The notes under the pieces: model-generated
The model's input: only the letters and a program-made list of their open reading frames with translations
What the model was told of the DNA's origin: nothing
The model's database searches: none
DNA from: Pseudomonas pisciculturae
GTDB lineage: Bacteria; Pseudomonadota; Gammaproteobacteria; Pseudomonadales; Pseudomonadaceae
Length of the DNA: 64,000 bases
NCBI RefSeq assembly: GCF_015461805.1
Contig: NZ_JACVZE010000009.1
Coordinates: 186,001-250,000 of the forward strand
Reading direction: 5' to 3'
Shown here: one piece after another, positions 18,648 through 27,047 of the stretch
Numbering within the stretch: position 1 is the first letter of the stretch
Layout of the letters: every line of letters begins with the position of its first letter
Translations under genes and position numbers: made by a program

Positions 18648-18932
18648 GCTGTGATCCTGCGGTTTGGCTGGACTGGCGCGCGACGTGCACTATAAGCCGG
18701 ACGCCCGGAGGGCGGCTAGCATGCCTTGACTTGTGGCAAAGTGCCAGCCCCGCTTGGCTGGACTGACCAAGCGCATTCAGGTAGCTTTGCCGGTTACGCG
18801 GGGGCGTTCCAGCCCCAGACACTCAGGCTTTTTCCGCACGCAGGCATTGATCATCGTCAACGGCCCGCGCGGCGCATGGCCTGGCACGGGCTTGCCCCAC
18901 TTAATTCATCAGTCACTGACGCTAGGTTTACC

Positions 18933-20597
18933 ATGGCTCAATACGTCTTCACCATGCATCGGCTGGGAAAAGTTGTTCCACCGAAGCGGGAAATCCTGAA
19001 AAACATTTCGCTGTCCTTCTTCCCCGGCGCCAAGATCGGCGTGCTCGGCCTCAACGGTTCGGGTAAGTCCACGCTGCTTAAAATCATGGCCGGCGTCGAC
19101 ACCGAGTTCGAAGGCGAAGCCCGCCCGATGCCCGAACTGAACATCGGCTACCTGCCGCAAGAGCCGATCCTGGACCCAACCAAGACCGTGCGCGAAGTGG
19201 TTGAAGAAGCCGTCGCCGTGATCAAGAACGCCCAGGCCCGCCTGGACGAGGTCTACGCGGCTTACGCCGAAGAAGACGCCGACTTCGACAAGCTGGCCGC
19301 CGAACAGGCCAAGCTCGAAGCCATCCTGCAAGCTGGCGACGGTCACAACCTGGAGCGCCAACTGGAAGTCGCCGCCGATGCCCTGCGCCTGCCAGCGTGG
19401 GACGCCAAGGTTGAATTCCTGTCTGGTGGTGAGAAGCGCCGTGTGGCCCTGTGCCGCCTGCTGCTGTCGGCCCCTGACATGCTGCTGCTCGACGAACCGA
19501 CCAACCACTTGGACGCCGATTCCGTCGCCTGGCTGGAACATTTCCTTCACGACTTCCCAGGCACCGTGGTTGCGATCACGCACGACCGCTACTTCCTGGA
19601 CAACGTCGCTGGCTGGATTCTGGAACTCGACCGTGGCGCCGGTATCCCTTACGAGGGCAACTACTCCGGTTGGCTGGAAGCCAAGTCCGATCGTCTGGCG
19701 GCTGAATCCAAGCAGCAATCGGCTCACGAAAAAGCCATGAAGGAAGAACTGGAGTGGGTGCGCAAAGGCGCCAAGGCCCGCCAGTCCAAATCCAAGGCTC
19801 GTCTGCAACGCTTCGAAGAAATGCAATCGCAGGAATTCCAAAAGCGTTCGGAAACCAACGAGATCTACATTCCGGCCGGCCCGCGCCTGGGTGACAAGGT
19901 CATCGAGTTCAAGAACGTTTCCAAAGGCTATGGCGACCGTGTGCTGATCGACAATTTGTCGTTCTCCATGCCAAAAGGCGCGATTGTCGGCGTTATCGGT
20001 GGTAACGGTGCGGGTAAATCCACGCTGTTCCGCATGCTGATGGGCAAGGAAACTCCAGACTCCGGCACCATCGAAGTCGGCGAAACCGTGCAACTGGCTT
20101 GTGTAGACCAGAGCCGCGAAGACCTCGACGGCAGCAAGACTGTGTTCCAACAGATTTCCGACGGCTCCGACCAGATCCGCATCGGCAACTATGAAATCCC
20201 GTCGCGCACCTATGTAGGTCGTTTCAACTTCAAGGGCGGCGATCAGCAGAAGTTCGTCAAGGACCTGTCCGGCGGTGAGCGTGGTCGCTTGCACCTGGCC
20301 TTGACCTTGAAAGAGGGCGGCAACGTATTGCTGCTCGACGAACCATCCAACGACCTCGACGTTGAAACCCTGCGTTCGCTGGAAGAAGCCCTGCTGGACT
20401 TCCCGGGCGCCGCCATTGTGATCTCTCACGATCGGTGGTTCCTTGACCGCGTCGCGACCCACATCCTGGCGTACGAAGACGACTCCCAAGCGGTGTTCTT
20501 CGAAGGTAACTACACCGAGTACGAAGCGGATCGTAAGAAGCGCTTGGGTGAAGCTGCTGCCCAGCCGCACCGCGTGCGTCACAAGAAACTGGCCTGA
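18933..20597 (+). CDS. ettA: Energy-dependent translational throttle protein EttA (ABC-F)
   Basis: A 554-residue ABC-F protein with two ATPase cassettes: Walker A GLNGSGKST and GGNGAGKST, signatures LSGGEKRRVAL and LSGGERGRLHL, and no membrane helices. The EttA-specific arm lies in the first cassette. The open frame extends 69 codons upstream, but ATG 18933 (MAQYVFTMHRLGK) is the conserved EttA start. EttA binds the ribosomal E site and gates the first elongation steps according to ATP/ADP. A clean terminator follows. Confidence 0.96.
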   Translation: MAQYVFTMHRLGKVVPPKREILKNISLSFFPGAKIGVLGLNGSGKSTLLKIMAGVDTEFEGEARPMPELNIGYLPQEPILDPTKTVREVVEEAVAVIKNAQARLDEVYAAYAEEDADFDKLAAEQAKLEAILQAGDGHNLERQLEVAADALRLPAWDAKVEFLSGGEKRRVALCRLLLSAPDMLLLDEPTNHLDADSVAWLEHFLHDFPGTVVAITHDRYFLDNVAGWILELDRGAGIPYEGNYSGWLEAKSDRLAAESKQQSAHEKAMKEELEWVRKGAKARQSKSKARLQRFEEMQSQEFQKRSETNEIYIPAGPRLGDKVIEFKNVSKGYGDRVLIDNLSFSMPKGAIVGVIGGNGAGKSTLFRMLMGKETPDSGTIEVGETVQLACVDQSREDLDGSKTVFQQISDGSDQIRIGNYEIPSRTYVGRFNFKGGDQQKFVKDLSGGERGRLHLALTLKEGGNVLLLDEPSNDLDVETLRSLEEALLDFPGAAIVISHDRWFLDRVATHILAYEDDSQAVFFEGNYTEYEADRKKRLGEAAAQPHRVRHKKLA

Positions 20598-20615
20598 TTT
20601 AGGTTGGTTTGAAAG

Positions 20616-20643
20616 AGCGGAGCCTTCGGGCTCCGTTTTTTTT
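20616..20643 (+). terminator. ettA terminator
   Basis: CGGAGCC-TTCG-GGCTCCG hairpin with a stable UUCG loop followed by eight T residues, 20 bases after the ettA stop. Confidence 0.95.
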
Positions 20644-20673
20644 GCGTGTTTTTCAGATGGACCGAGGTGTATT

Positions 20674-20760
20674 TATCGCAGGCAAGCCAGCTCCCACATT
20701 TGATCGCGTCGCTGCGGATATACTCGGTCAAATGTGGGAGGGGGCTTGCTCCCGATAGCG
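20674..20760. repeat. Mixed REP pair in everted orientation
   Basis: The left arm (20674-20704) is the complement of the GAGCTGGCTTGCC REP class; the right arm (20729-20760) is the GAGGGGGCTTGC class. They face outward and share TTTGA/TCAAA ends around a 25-base centre. The two classes are not normally paired elsewhere in this window. Confidence 0.8.
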
Positions 20761-20825
20761 ATTTATTTGCTGGTGCATTACCTGACTTTGAAATCCCCTT
20801 TTAAGTGCATAAACCCCTGTAAAAC

Positions 20826-20843
20826 TGGATACAGTTATATCCA
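20826..20843. promoter_or_regulatory. Possible operator upstream of gdhA
   Basis: A perfect TGGATA-N6-TATCCA dyad lies 112 bases before the gdhA start, within an AT-rich stretch likely to contain the promoter. The regulator is unknown. Together with the REP pair this accounts for the 357-base gap between ettA and gdhA. Confidence 0.35.
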
Positions 20844-20954
20844 ATGCACCATTTAAATTCACAAAAGCGACATTCCGCCCTGTCGCAGTGCGAAACGAAT
20901 TGATAAAGTCCGGCTCAATCTCCGTTAAAAACTAAAAATCTGCCGAGACTTTTC

Positions 20955-22292
20955 ATGATCGAATCCGTCGAATCCTTCCTCGCCCGCCTCAAGAAACGCG
21001 ACCCTGACCAGCCTGAATTCCACCAAGCGGTGGAAGAAGTCCTACGCAGCCTGTGGCCGTTTCTCGAAGCCAACCCCCACTACCTGACCTCGGGCATCCT
21101 GGAGCGCATCTGCGAGCCGGAACGCGCGATTACCTTCCGGGTTTCGTGGGTGGATGATCACGGCAAGGTCCAGGTCAATCGCGGTTTCCGCATCCAGATG
21201 AACAGCGCCATTGGCCCGTACAAAGGTGGTTTGCGCTTCCACCCGTCGGTGAACCTGGGCGTACTTAAATTCCTCGCCTTCGAGCAAACCTTCAAAAACT
21301 CCCTGACCTCGCTGCCCATGGGCGGCGGCAAAGGCGGCTCGGACTTCGACCCCAAGGGCAAGAGCGACGCCGAAGTGATGCGCTTCTGCCAGTCCTTCAT
21401 GAGCGAGTTGTATCGCCATATCGGCGCAGACGTGGACGTGCCAGCAGGCGATATCGGCGTGGGCGCCCGCGAAATCGGCTTTATGTTTGGCCAGTACAAG
21501 CGCCTGAGCAACCAGTTCACCTCCGTGCTGACCGGCAAGGGCATGACCTACGGCGGCAGCCTGATTCGCCCGGAAGCCACCGGTTTCGGTTGCGTGTACT
21601 TCGCCGAAGAAATGCTCAAGCGCAACGGCCAGAAAGTTGAAGGCAAGCGCGTGGCGGTGTCCGGTTCTGGCAACGTGGCGCAATACGCGGCGCGCAAGGT
21701 CATGGACCTAGGCGGCAAAGTGATCTCGCTGTCTGACTCCGAGGGCACCCTGTACGCCGAAAGCGGTTTGACCGAAGAGCAGTGGTCGGCTCTGCTGGAG
21801 CTGAAAAACGTCCAGCGCGGACGTATTAGCGAGCTGGCCGAACGTTTTGGCCTGGAATTCCGCAAAGGCAAAACGCCGTGGGAATTGGCCTGCGACATCG
21901 CGCTGCCGTGTGCGACCCAAAATGAACTCGACGGCGAAGCTGCCCGTACCTTGTTGCGCAACGGCTGCATCTGCGTGGCCGAAGGCGCCAACATGCCGAC
22001 CACGTTGGAGGCTGTGGATATCTTTATCGAGGCGGGTATTTTGTTCGCACCGGGCAAGGCCTCCAACGCCGGCGGCGTCGCCGTGAGTGGCCTGGAAATG
22101 TCGCAGAACGCCATGCGCCTGCTGTGGACCGCCGGTGAGGTGGACAGCAAGCTCCACCACATCATGCAGTCGATCCACCACGCGTGCGTACACTACGGCG
22201 AAGAAAACGGCCGCATCAACTACGTAAAAGGCGCGAACATCGCAGGCTTCGTGAAAGTCGCCGATGCGATGCTGGCCCAAGGCATCGTCTAA
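20955..22292 (+). CDS. gdhA: NADP-specific glutamate dehydrogenase
   Basis: A 445-residue hexameric-type glutamate dehydrogenase. The catalytic-lysine region reads PMGGGKGGSDFDPKGKSD, and the Rossmann motif VSGSGNVAQYAARK is typical of the NADP enzymes. It aminates 2-oxoglutarate to glutamate in ammonium assimilation. It converges on the GreA/GreB-like gene with a 4-base overlap of the stop codons. Confidence 0.96.
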   Translation: MIESVESFLARLKKRDPDQPEFHQAVEEVLRSLWPFLEANPHYLTSGILERICEPERAITFRVSWVDDHGKVQVNRGFRIQMNSAIGPYKGGLRFHPSVNLGVLKFLAFEQTFKNSLTSLPMGGGKGGSDFDPKGKSDAEVMRFCQSFMSELYRHIGADVDVPAGDIGVGAREIGFMFGQYKRLSNQFTSVLTGKGMTYGGSLIRPEATGFGCVYFAEEMLKRNGQKVEGKRVAVSGSGNVAQYAARKVMDLGGKVISLSDSEGTLYAESGLTEEQWSALLELKNVQRGRISELAERFGLEFRKGKTPWELACDIALPCATQNELDGEAARTLLRNGCICVAEGANMPTTLEAVDIFIEAGILFAPGKASNAGGVAVSGLEMSQNAMRLLWTAGEVDSKLHHIMQSIHHACVHYGEENGRINYVKGANIAGFVKVADAMLAQGIV

Positions 22293-22777
22293 ACCTCGGG
22301 CTCGATGCGCAGCACTTCGATCATTTGATCGCCGACGGGGCGCTTCCACAGCACCTCGTCACCCATCTGGGCCCCCAGTAATGCGCGGCCCAGAGGCGAA
22401 CCCCAGTTGATCAGGCCTGCGGTGGCATCGGCCTGGTCTTCGCCCACCAACTGAATGCGTTGCTGCTCATCCTGCTCGTTGGCGAAGGTCACCCAACTGC
22501 CGATCTGCACCTTGTTGGTGGACGTGGCCGGTGCCACCACCTGAGCGCTTTGCACTCGCTGGTTGAAATAACGCAAATCCCGCTCAAGGTCAGCCTGGCG
22601 CTGTTTATCGTCCTTGGCGGATTCGATGCTGTATTCGTGCTGCAACTGCGCAACCTTGGCCTGCAACTGCGCCAACCCCTGCGCGGTAACGCGGTTGGGC
22701 TGTTCACTGACTTGGCGCTCCACCGGCTGGTCAGCCTGGGCGGCGGCGTTGTCCTCGTTTACAAAAGCTCGGCTCAT
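22289..22777 (-). CDS. GreA/GreB-family transcription factor-like protein
   Basis: A 162-residue protein with an N-terminal coiled coil (about 30-75) and a C-terminal FKBP-like Gre domain (about 85-158) ending with the conserved INWGSPLGRALLGAQMGDEV. The usual GreA tip motif (GDLSENAEY type) is absent; the corresponding loop reads SAKDDKQRQADL, which still offers two acidic residues. The start ATG 22777 (MSRAFVNED) has an AGGGAGA site. It may bind the RNA polymerase secondary channel; whether it stimulates transcript cleavage is unclear. Confidence 0.82.
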   Translation of the reverse strand: MSRAFVNEDNAAAQADQPVERQVSEQPNRVTAQGLAQLQAKVAQLQHEYSIESAKDDKQRQADLERDLRYFNQRVQSAQVVAPATSTNKVQIGSWVTFANEQDEQQRIQLVGEDQADATAGLINWGSPLGRALLGAQMGDEVLWKRPVGDQMIEVLRIEPEV

Positions 22778-22847
22778 GGTGATCTCCCTCAATGGAGTTT
22801 GGGCCATGTTCGCCGCGCTTTAGTTTCGATGGATGTCTGAAAGCGAC

Positions 22848-23204
22848 CTATTGCGAGCGATAAGCCTTGGCGGCGTCGCGGTCCTTTTCCTGTTGCCAGG
22901 CGCGTTCACGGTCGTCCCAGTGGTTGTTTTTGTAGTCGCGCAGCTCTTCGTTTTCGCGCATGGCCTTACACTGGCGAAAGCCGTCTTCCCAGCCTTCGAC
23001 GTACTCACGGTCCTTCAGATAGCGCGGTACGTTCTTGCGAAACTCACCCGTGATCACCCCGGCGGCCTGGCGACCGCTGCTGCACCCGTCATCAAAGCCA
23101 TCGGCAAAGGCCGGGGGATAACCCTTGGCCAATAAATCCTGATGGGTCGACTGGCAACCCGCCAGCCACATCACCGCACACAGCAATACCGCATACCGCC
23201 ACAT
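22848..23204 (-). CDS. Small lipoprotein of unknown function
   Basis: A 118-residue protein with a lipoprotein signal (lipobox LAGC, lipidated Cys at residue 17) and a mature part containing two GxxDG repeats (FADGFDDGCSSG and YVEGWEDGFRQC), which resemble a small repeat found in pseudomonad lipoproteins. The C-terminus is charged and probably helical. No function is known to me. It precedes the Gre-like gene on the same strand by 70 bases and may be cotranscribed. Confidence 0.8.
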   Translation of the reverse strand: MWRYAVLLCAVMWLAGCQSTHQDLLAKGYPPAFADGFDDGCSSGRQAAGVITGEFRKNVPRYLKDREYVEGWEDGFRQCKAMRENEELRDYKNNHWDDRERAWQQEKDRDAAKAYRSQ

Positions 23205-23326
23205 GGCGTACTCCCTAGCCGTTTCACGGCTGATGGGGAGAGTCTAGATGGGGATTTGTCGGGGAGGTGTGAAAGGGAGGTGAGAAAGGTGTTGGGCGGC
23301 GATGAGTGTCTGGATACACGCAGACC

Positions 23327-23421
23327 AAATGTGGGAGGGGGCTTGCCCCCGATGGCGGTGTGTCAGCCCAGTATTTATTGACTGACACTCTGCTATCGGG
23401 AGCAAGCCCCCTCCCACATTT
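23327..23421. repeat. REPIN
   Basis: Inverted GTGGGAGGGGGCTTGC pair with AAAT/ATTT flanks and the usual TGTCAG...CTGACA interior, placed between the lipoprotein promoter and the stop of the HSDR_N gene. Confidence 0.92.
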
Positions 23422-23437
23422 TGATCTGTGCCGGGTT

Positions 23438-24526
23438 TTATGACTCGTAATAACCCACGGTCTTTTTCAGTTGATCGGAGTACTCGTAAATGTCATCAAT
23501 GGATGAAATCGCATGCCGAGTTTCGTTTTTCTCCTCATCGAAGATGCCGAGGTATTTTTGGCTGCGATTGAAGTGAAGACGACAAATCGGCTTGCGATTG
23601 TTGTCGTCCAACAGTATTCCAAAATAGCTTTGGGTATCTCGCTGAACAATCCGTTTGGCATCGACTACCGAACGCACAACAGCTCGAACAATGTGATAAC
23701 CCTCCAGCTCTTCCAGGGTCGTCAGAATCTTGTCTTCTGACTCATCTCTGTCTTGTGCGTCTGAATTTGCGCTGTTTGCGACGGGCATTGAGGCCATAGT
23801 TGGCTGGATGGCCCCGCTCATCGCGGACTTGAGTCGATCGTTGATCTGGTCGTTCAGAAACTGCGCCAGCGCTTTGCGTGTCAGTTCGAAAAACTGCTCT
23901 CGTACCTTTTGTGTGATGACGCCTTCGTAAACGCGGGATGCGAAGAATTTTACGAAGTCATCTTCTGGCTTGCTGACCTGCGTGCCTATGAGCTTTTTCA
24001 GCTGGCTGACATATTTCAGCTCTCCAGCAGCATTGATGATTGAATCAACGTCGAATGCTGACTTGGTGAGCTTGATTAATTCAGGCACGGAGTATTCGTC
24101 GATGTCTAACAGGTCCAGCTCAAGAAATGGCTTCTCGTCCATTTTGTTGGGGGCGTCCAAGTCGGTAAAAAATCGATAGACCTGGCCGTTGGTGAGGATT
24201 GAGATTCTTGCGCTGGTGACGTGAAAGTATCGGAAGAGCTGTGAGGCGTGATTGATGCTGAGTGACTCACCGATCTTTTTGCACTCAATGAGTATTTGAA
24301 CTTCGCCGTCTTTCATAATCGCGTAGTCGATTTTTTCTCCTTTTTTTGTCCCGACGTCGCAGACAAACTCAGGCATCACCTCTTGCGGATCAAATACGTC
24401 GTAACCCAGTACGGTATTGATAAAGGGCATTACGAAAGCATTTTTTGTCGCTTCTTCTGTTTGAATGGCGGGGCCTTGCAGCCGAACTTTTGCTGCCAGA
24501 CTGATGAGCTTTTCAAAAAATTCCAT
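23438..24526 (-). CDS. Stand-alone type I restriction R-subunit N-terminal (HSDR_N) protein
   Basis: A 362-residue protein whose first half matches the HSDR_N nuclease fold: a PD-(D/E)XK core is visible as KIDYAIM...EVQILIECKK (about residues 66-85), followed by the HASQLFRYFHVT and ILTNGQVYRFF segments typical of COG4748 proteins. The C-terminal third (after about 270) resembles the PF-type domain often fused in this family. No hsdM, hsdS or helicase part is present. Codon use and base content look AT-richer than the neighbours, suggesting acquisition. It could be a lone nuclease or a regulatory remnant; function is not established. Confidence 0.78.
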   Translation of the reverse strand: MEFFEKLISLAAKVRLQGPAIQTEEATKNAFVMPFINTVLGYDVFDPQEVMPEFVCDVGTKKGEKIDYAIMKDGEVQILIECKKIGESLSINHASQLFRYFHVTSARISILTNGQVYRFFTDLDAPNKMDEKPFLELDLLDIDEYSVPELIKLTKSAFDVDSIINAAGELKYVSQLKKLIGTQVSKPEDDFVKFFASRVYEGVITQKVREQFFELTRKALAQFLNDQINDRLKSAMSGAIQPTMASMPVANSANSDAQDRDESEDKILTTLEELEGYHIVRAVVRSVVDAKRIVQRDTQSYFGILLDDNNRKPICRLHFNRSQKYLGIFDEEKNETRHAISSIDDIYEYSDQLKKTVGYYES

Positions 24527-24736
24527 GGCAAGCCTCTTACCTGTAAGGATCCGTGTTTAGAGGTGGTGGCAATTTGATTGCTACCCGAGACTAGACACAA
24601 ATCCTCATAAAGCGAGGTGCCAGCAGCGCTAACTTACAGCCCCTTGAAAAAGCTAAAAAAACCCCAGGGATTTCTGGCTTTTTAATCAGTGACTTATAGG
24701 TGGCGTATAGAATTTCTTTCTCAAAGAATAAATTTG

Positions 24737-25042
24737 TTAATTTTCGACTGATTTGCGAATAGCCGCATGCTCAGCCAGTTCCTGCTGGATAAAGGCCGAA
24801 ATCATTGCGCGGTACACCTGCTCAGTGACATCTGGATTGGCGCCGACTGTGTGGGACAGGCCCCGCACTTTGGCGATGACCTGTTCGACCCGCTGGGGCG
24901 CCTTGACGCTGTCGGTGTCTTTTTTGAAATGGGCGGCCTGGGACACGAATTGGCCGCGCTCGGCCAGCAGGGTGACGATTTGTTGGTCGAGGCGGTCGAT
25001 GTTGCTGCGGACTTGTTCGAGGGTGGTGCAGGTAACAACCAT
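24737..25042 (-). CDS. AroQ/PchB-type chorismate mutase
   Basis: A 101-residue all-helical protein beginning MVVTCTTLEQVRSNIDRLDQ. The pattern RxxIDxLDxxIxxLLAxR, FK, APQRVEQV and the final QQE match the AroQ class, and the APxRV segment resembles PchB (isochorismate pyruvate lyase). The frame is open to 25099 but ATG 25042 has AAGGAG ten bases upstream and starts at the domain. It probably converts chorismate to prephenate; a lyase activity is possible, but no salicylate or siderophore genes are nearby. Confidence 0.82.
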   Translation of the reverse strand: MVVTCTTLEQVRSNIDRLDQQIVTLLAERGQFVSQAAHFKKDTDSVKAPQRVEQVIAKVRGLSHTVGANPDVTEQVYRAMISAFIQQELAEHAAIRKSVEN

Positions 25043-25102
25043 GTTGGTGGAGCTCCTTGGGATGAAACTGAATAAATGCGGACTAAATGTGGGAGGCATC
25101 AG

Positions 25103-26956
25103 TTAGTAGTGATACCACTTCACTTCAAGCATCACTTCATTTACCGGTGTCGACAAGTGGCTGTACTCGCGCTGTGCACTCAGCCGCAAGCCCAGGTTGC
25201 GGGACAGCTCCCACTGCTGGTTCAGGCTGATGCTACGGCGCACTTCGCCATTGGTGAAGAAGTCCCCCTTGGCTTCCAGGCTCAGGTTACCCAGTGGGTT
25301 CCTCCACAGCACGCCGGTGTTGAACCCGGCAGCCGGTGAGATGGCCTCGCTGAAATCGTTGTTGTGTTCAACGCGCACGGTGCCCAGGGCGAAGCCGAGC
25401 ATGTCGTCGCGCAGTTGCCAGGTGCCGCCGGCGCCGCCGTTGACGTGGGCGACGAGGGTTTCGTCGTCGTGTTTGCCGGGTACGCGCTCCAGGCCGCCGG
25501 TGACTTGCCATGACCAGGGTTGCAGCAGGGCGTTGCGCGGTGTCAGGGAGCGGATGGTGGCCAGGTCCAGTTGTTGCAGTTGCCAGTGGTTGCCTTCGTA
25601 CTGGCGTAGCTTCATTTGCAGAATTTCGATCTGCGCGCCGAGGGGGAAGCCTTCAGCGTTGTCGTTGAGGTCGTGGTAGGCCATACGCAGGCCGTATTCG
25701 CCGTAAGCCTTGTCGCCTCGGGTGCCGATACCGGCTTGCCAGGTGCGCGACTCGTGGCCGTTTTCAGGTAGGCCGGGCGGCTCGATCTTCAAGTCGGGCG
25801 CAGGGTTCTGGTTGATGGCACGCAGCAGTTCGAAGCTGCGTTGGGAGCGAGCGGTGTCGCGCTCCAGGCCATTGGCGCGGTAGCGGCCCAGGCGGTAGGC
25901 GGCGTCGATGATCAGAGCCTGACGCTCGCGGGGCAGGGCCTTGAACGCGGGTTCCTGCAATTGCTTTTGGTCATCGCTGACCTTGAGTACCCACTGTTGT
26001 TCGTCACTGTCGAGCGGCTTGGCACGCTCCAGCAGCTCGCGCTCGCGGGAGGGGCGGTAGTCGATCTTTTCCACCAGCCCTGCTTCCTTGACGGCCTTGA
26101 CCGTGTCGGTAGGGATGGCGGTCAGCGGAAATTGCTCGGTCAGGCGCAGGCCGGGGCGGGCGACTTGCAGCAGTTCGAGCAGGCGATAGGAGCAGTTTTC
26201 GTCGAAGAAGAAGTAGTCGAACTGAATCTGCTTGAGTTCCCACACGTGCTCGACCATGCGCTCCGTCTCGACCTGGGTGAGGTTGAGGCGGTATTCCCAC
26301 AGGTCGCGGTTCTCAAGGCTACGGTATTCGGAGAGTTTCTCTTGGTATGGCACCAGCGCGAACAGACCGGGATAGCCGCCCATCAGGCCCTTCCAGGCGT
26401 ACAGGATGCTGTTGTCCGAGCCTTCGATATAGGCGCCGAAGTTGATCGCATAGCTGAGCAGGGCGGTATTGTTGCTCTGTACATCAGCCTGGTCGATACG
26501 CAGCAGAGTATGGCCGAACATCGACGACGGGCTGTTGAGGTAGGCCGCCGGGAAGATCATCACCGCGCTGTGAGGGGCGACGTCTTTGAACCATTGCTTG
26601 AATTCTGCGCAGTCCACGGCGGGCAGGTCAGCGAGGTGCAACTGATCCTTGAGCCAGCGGGTACGGGCGGGGTAAACGCATTGGGCGTGTTTTTCACCGA
26701 GGCTCGCCGGAGCGTAGAGCGCTTCAACGGTGGCCTTGAGTTCGGCGTCCGGGTGGTGGGCACCGTCGGCGGCAAGGAAGAATTTCTTTTCGCTGACATA
26801 ACTGCGCCAGCCACTGATTTTGCCGGCCTCGTAATGACCCAGGGAAAGCCAGAACGGATCGTTGGCCAATTGCTGCAAACGTTGATCATCAATATGCGGT
26901 GCCGCGTACAGCGGGGCGCAGGCGAAGAGTGCCATCCAGGCAAAGCGTTTGAGCAT
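25103..26956 (-). CDS. DUF4105 (Lnb-like) periplasmic/outer-membrane protein
   Basis: A 617-residue secreted protein with a signal peptide (about 1-18, CAPLYAAP). The central region (about 130-300) is the DUF4105 domain with SSMFGHTLLRI and ENCSYRLLELLQ, giving a conserved His and Cys. The family has been linked to Lnb, a lipoprotein N-acyl transacylase of Gram-positives. The last 200 or so residues alternate in a beta-strand pattern and end in an aromatic residue (EVKWYHY), as in outer-membrane barrels. Enzyme activity in Pseudomonas is inference. It lies downstream of the DUF3015 gene on the same strand. Confidence 0.82.
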   Translation of the reverse strand: MLKRFAWMALFACAPLYAAPHIDDQRLQQLANDPFWLSLGHYEAGKISGWRSYVSEKKFFLAADGAHHPDAELKATVEALYAPASLGEKHAQCVYPARTRWLKDQLHLADLPAVDCAEFKQWFKDVAPHSAVMIFPAAYLNSPSSMFGHTLLRIDQADVQSNNTALLSYAINFGAYIEGSDNSILYAWKGLMGGYPGLFALVPYQEKLSEYRSLENRDLWEYRLNLTQVETERMVEHVWELKQIQFDYFFFDENCSYRLLELLQVARPGLRLTEQFPLTAIPTDTVKAVKEAGLVEKIDYRPSRERELLERAKPLDSDEQQWVLKVSDDQKQLQEPAFKALPRERQALIIDAAYRLGRYRANGLERDTARSQRSFELLRAINQNPAPDLKIEPPGLPENGHESRTWQAGIGTRGDKAYGEYGLRMAYHDLNDNAEGFPLGAQIEILQMKLRQYEGNHWQLQQLDLATIRSLTPRNALLQPWSWQVTGGLERVPGKHDDETLVAHVNGGAGGTWQLRDDMLGFALGTVRVEHNNDFSEAISPAAGFNTGVLWRNPLGNLSLEAKGDFFTNGEVRRSISLNQQWELSRNLGLRLSAQREYSHLSTPVNEVMLEVKWYHY

Positions 26957-27005
26957 AGGGGCAACTTAAGTCGGAAAAAGTGAGACCCAAAGGGGAGGCG
27001 GGCCC

Positions 27006-27038
27006 AAAAATAAAACCCGCGCCTGGGCAGGCGCGGGT
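27006..27038 (-). terminator. Terminator of the DUF3015 gene
   Basis: ACCCGCGCC-TGGGCA-GGCGCGGGT stem with the T-run on the minus strand (plus-strand AAAAATAAAA), just after the DUF3015 stop. It separates that gene from the DUF4105 gene. Confidence 0.88.
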
Positions 27039-27047
27039 CGGTCGAGC

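Noticed and set aside
20819..20836. LexA-like CTGT...ACAG before gdhA
   Set aside because: The spacing is 18 bases rather than the 16 of a LexA box, and gdhA is not an SOS gene.
24590..24736. Possible terminator or small RNA between the HSDR_N gene and chorismate mutase
   Set aside because: Only a weak CCAG/CTGG stem within A- and T-rich sequence; not strong enough to call.
25080..25100. Single AAATGTGGGAGG near the chorismate mutase start
   Set aside because: Only the first 12 bases of a REP are present and no partner arm is visible; treated as a vestige not worth a feature.
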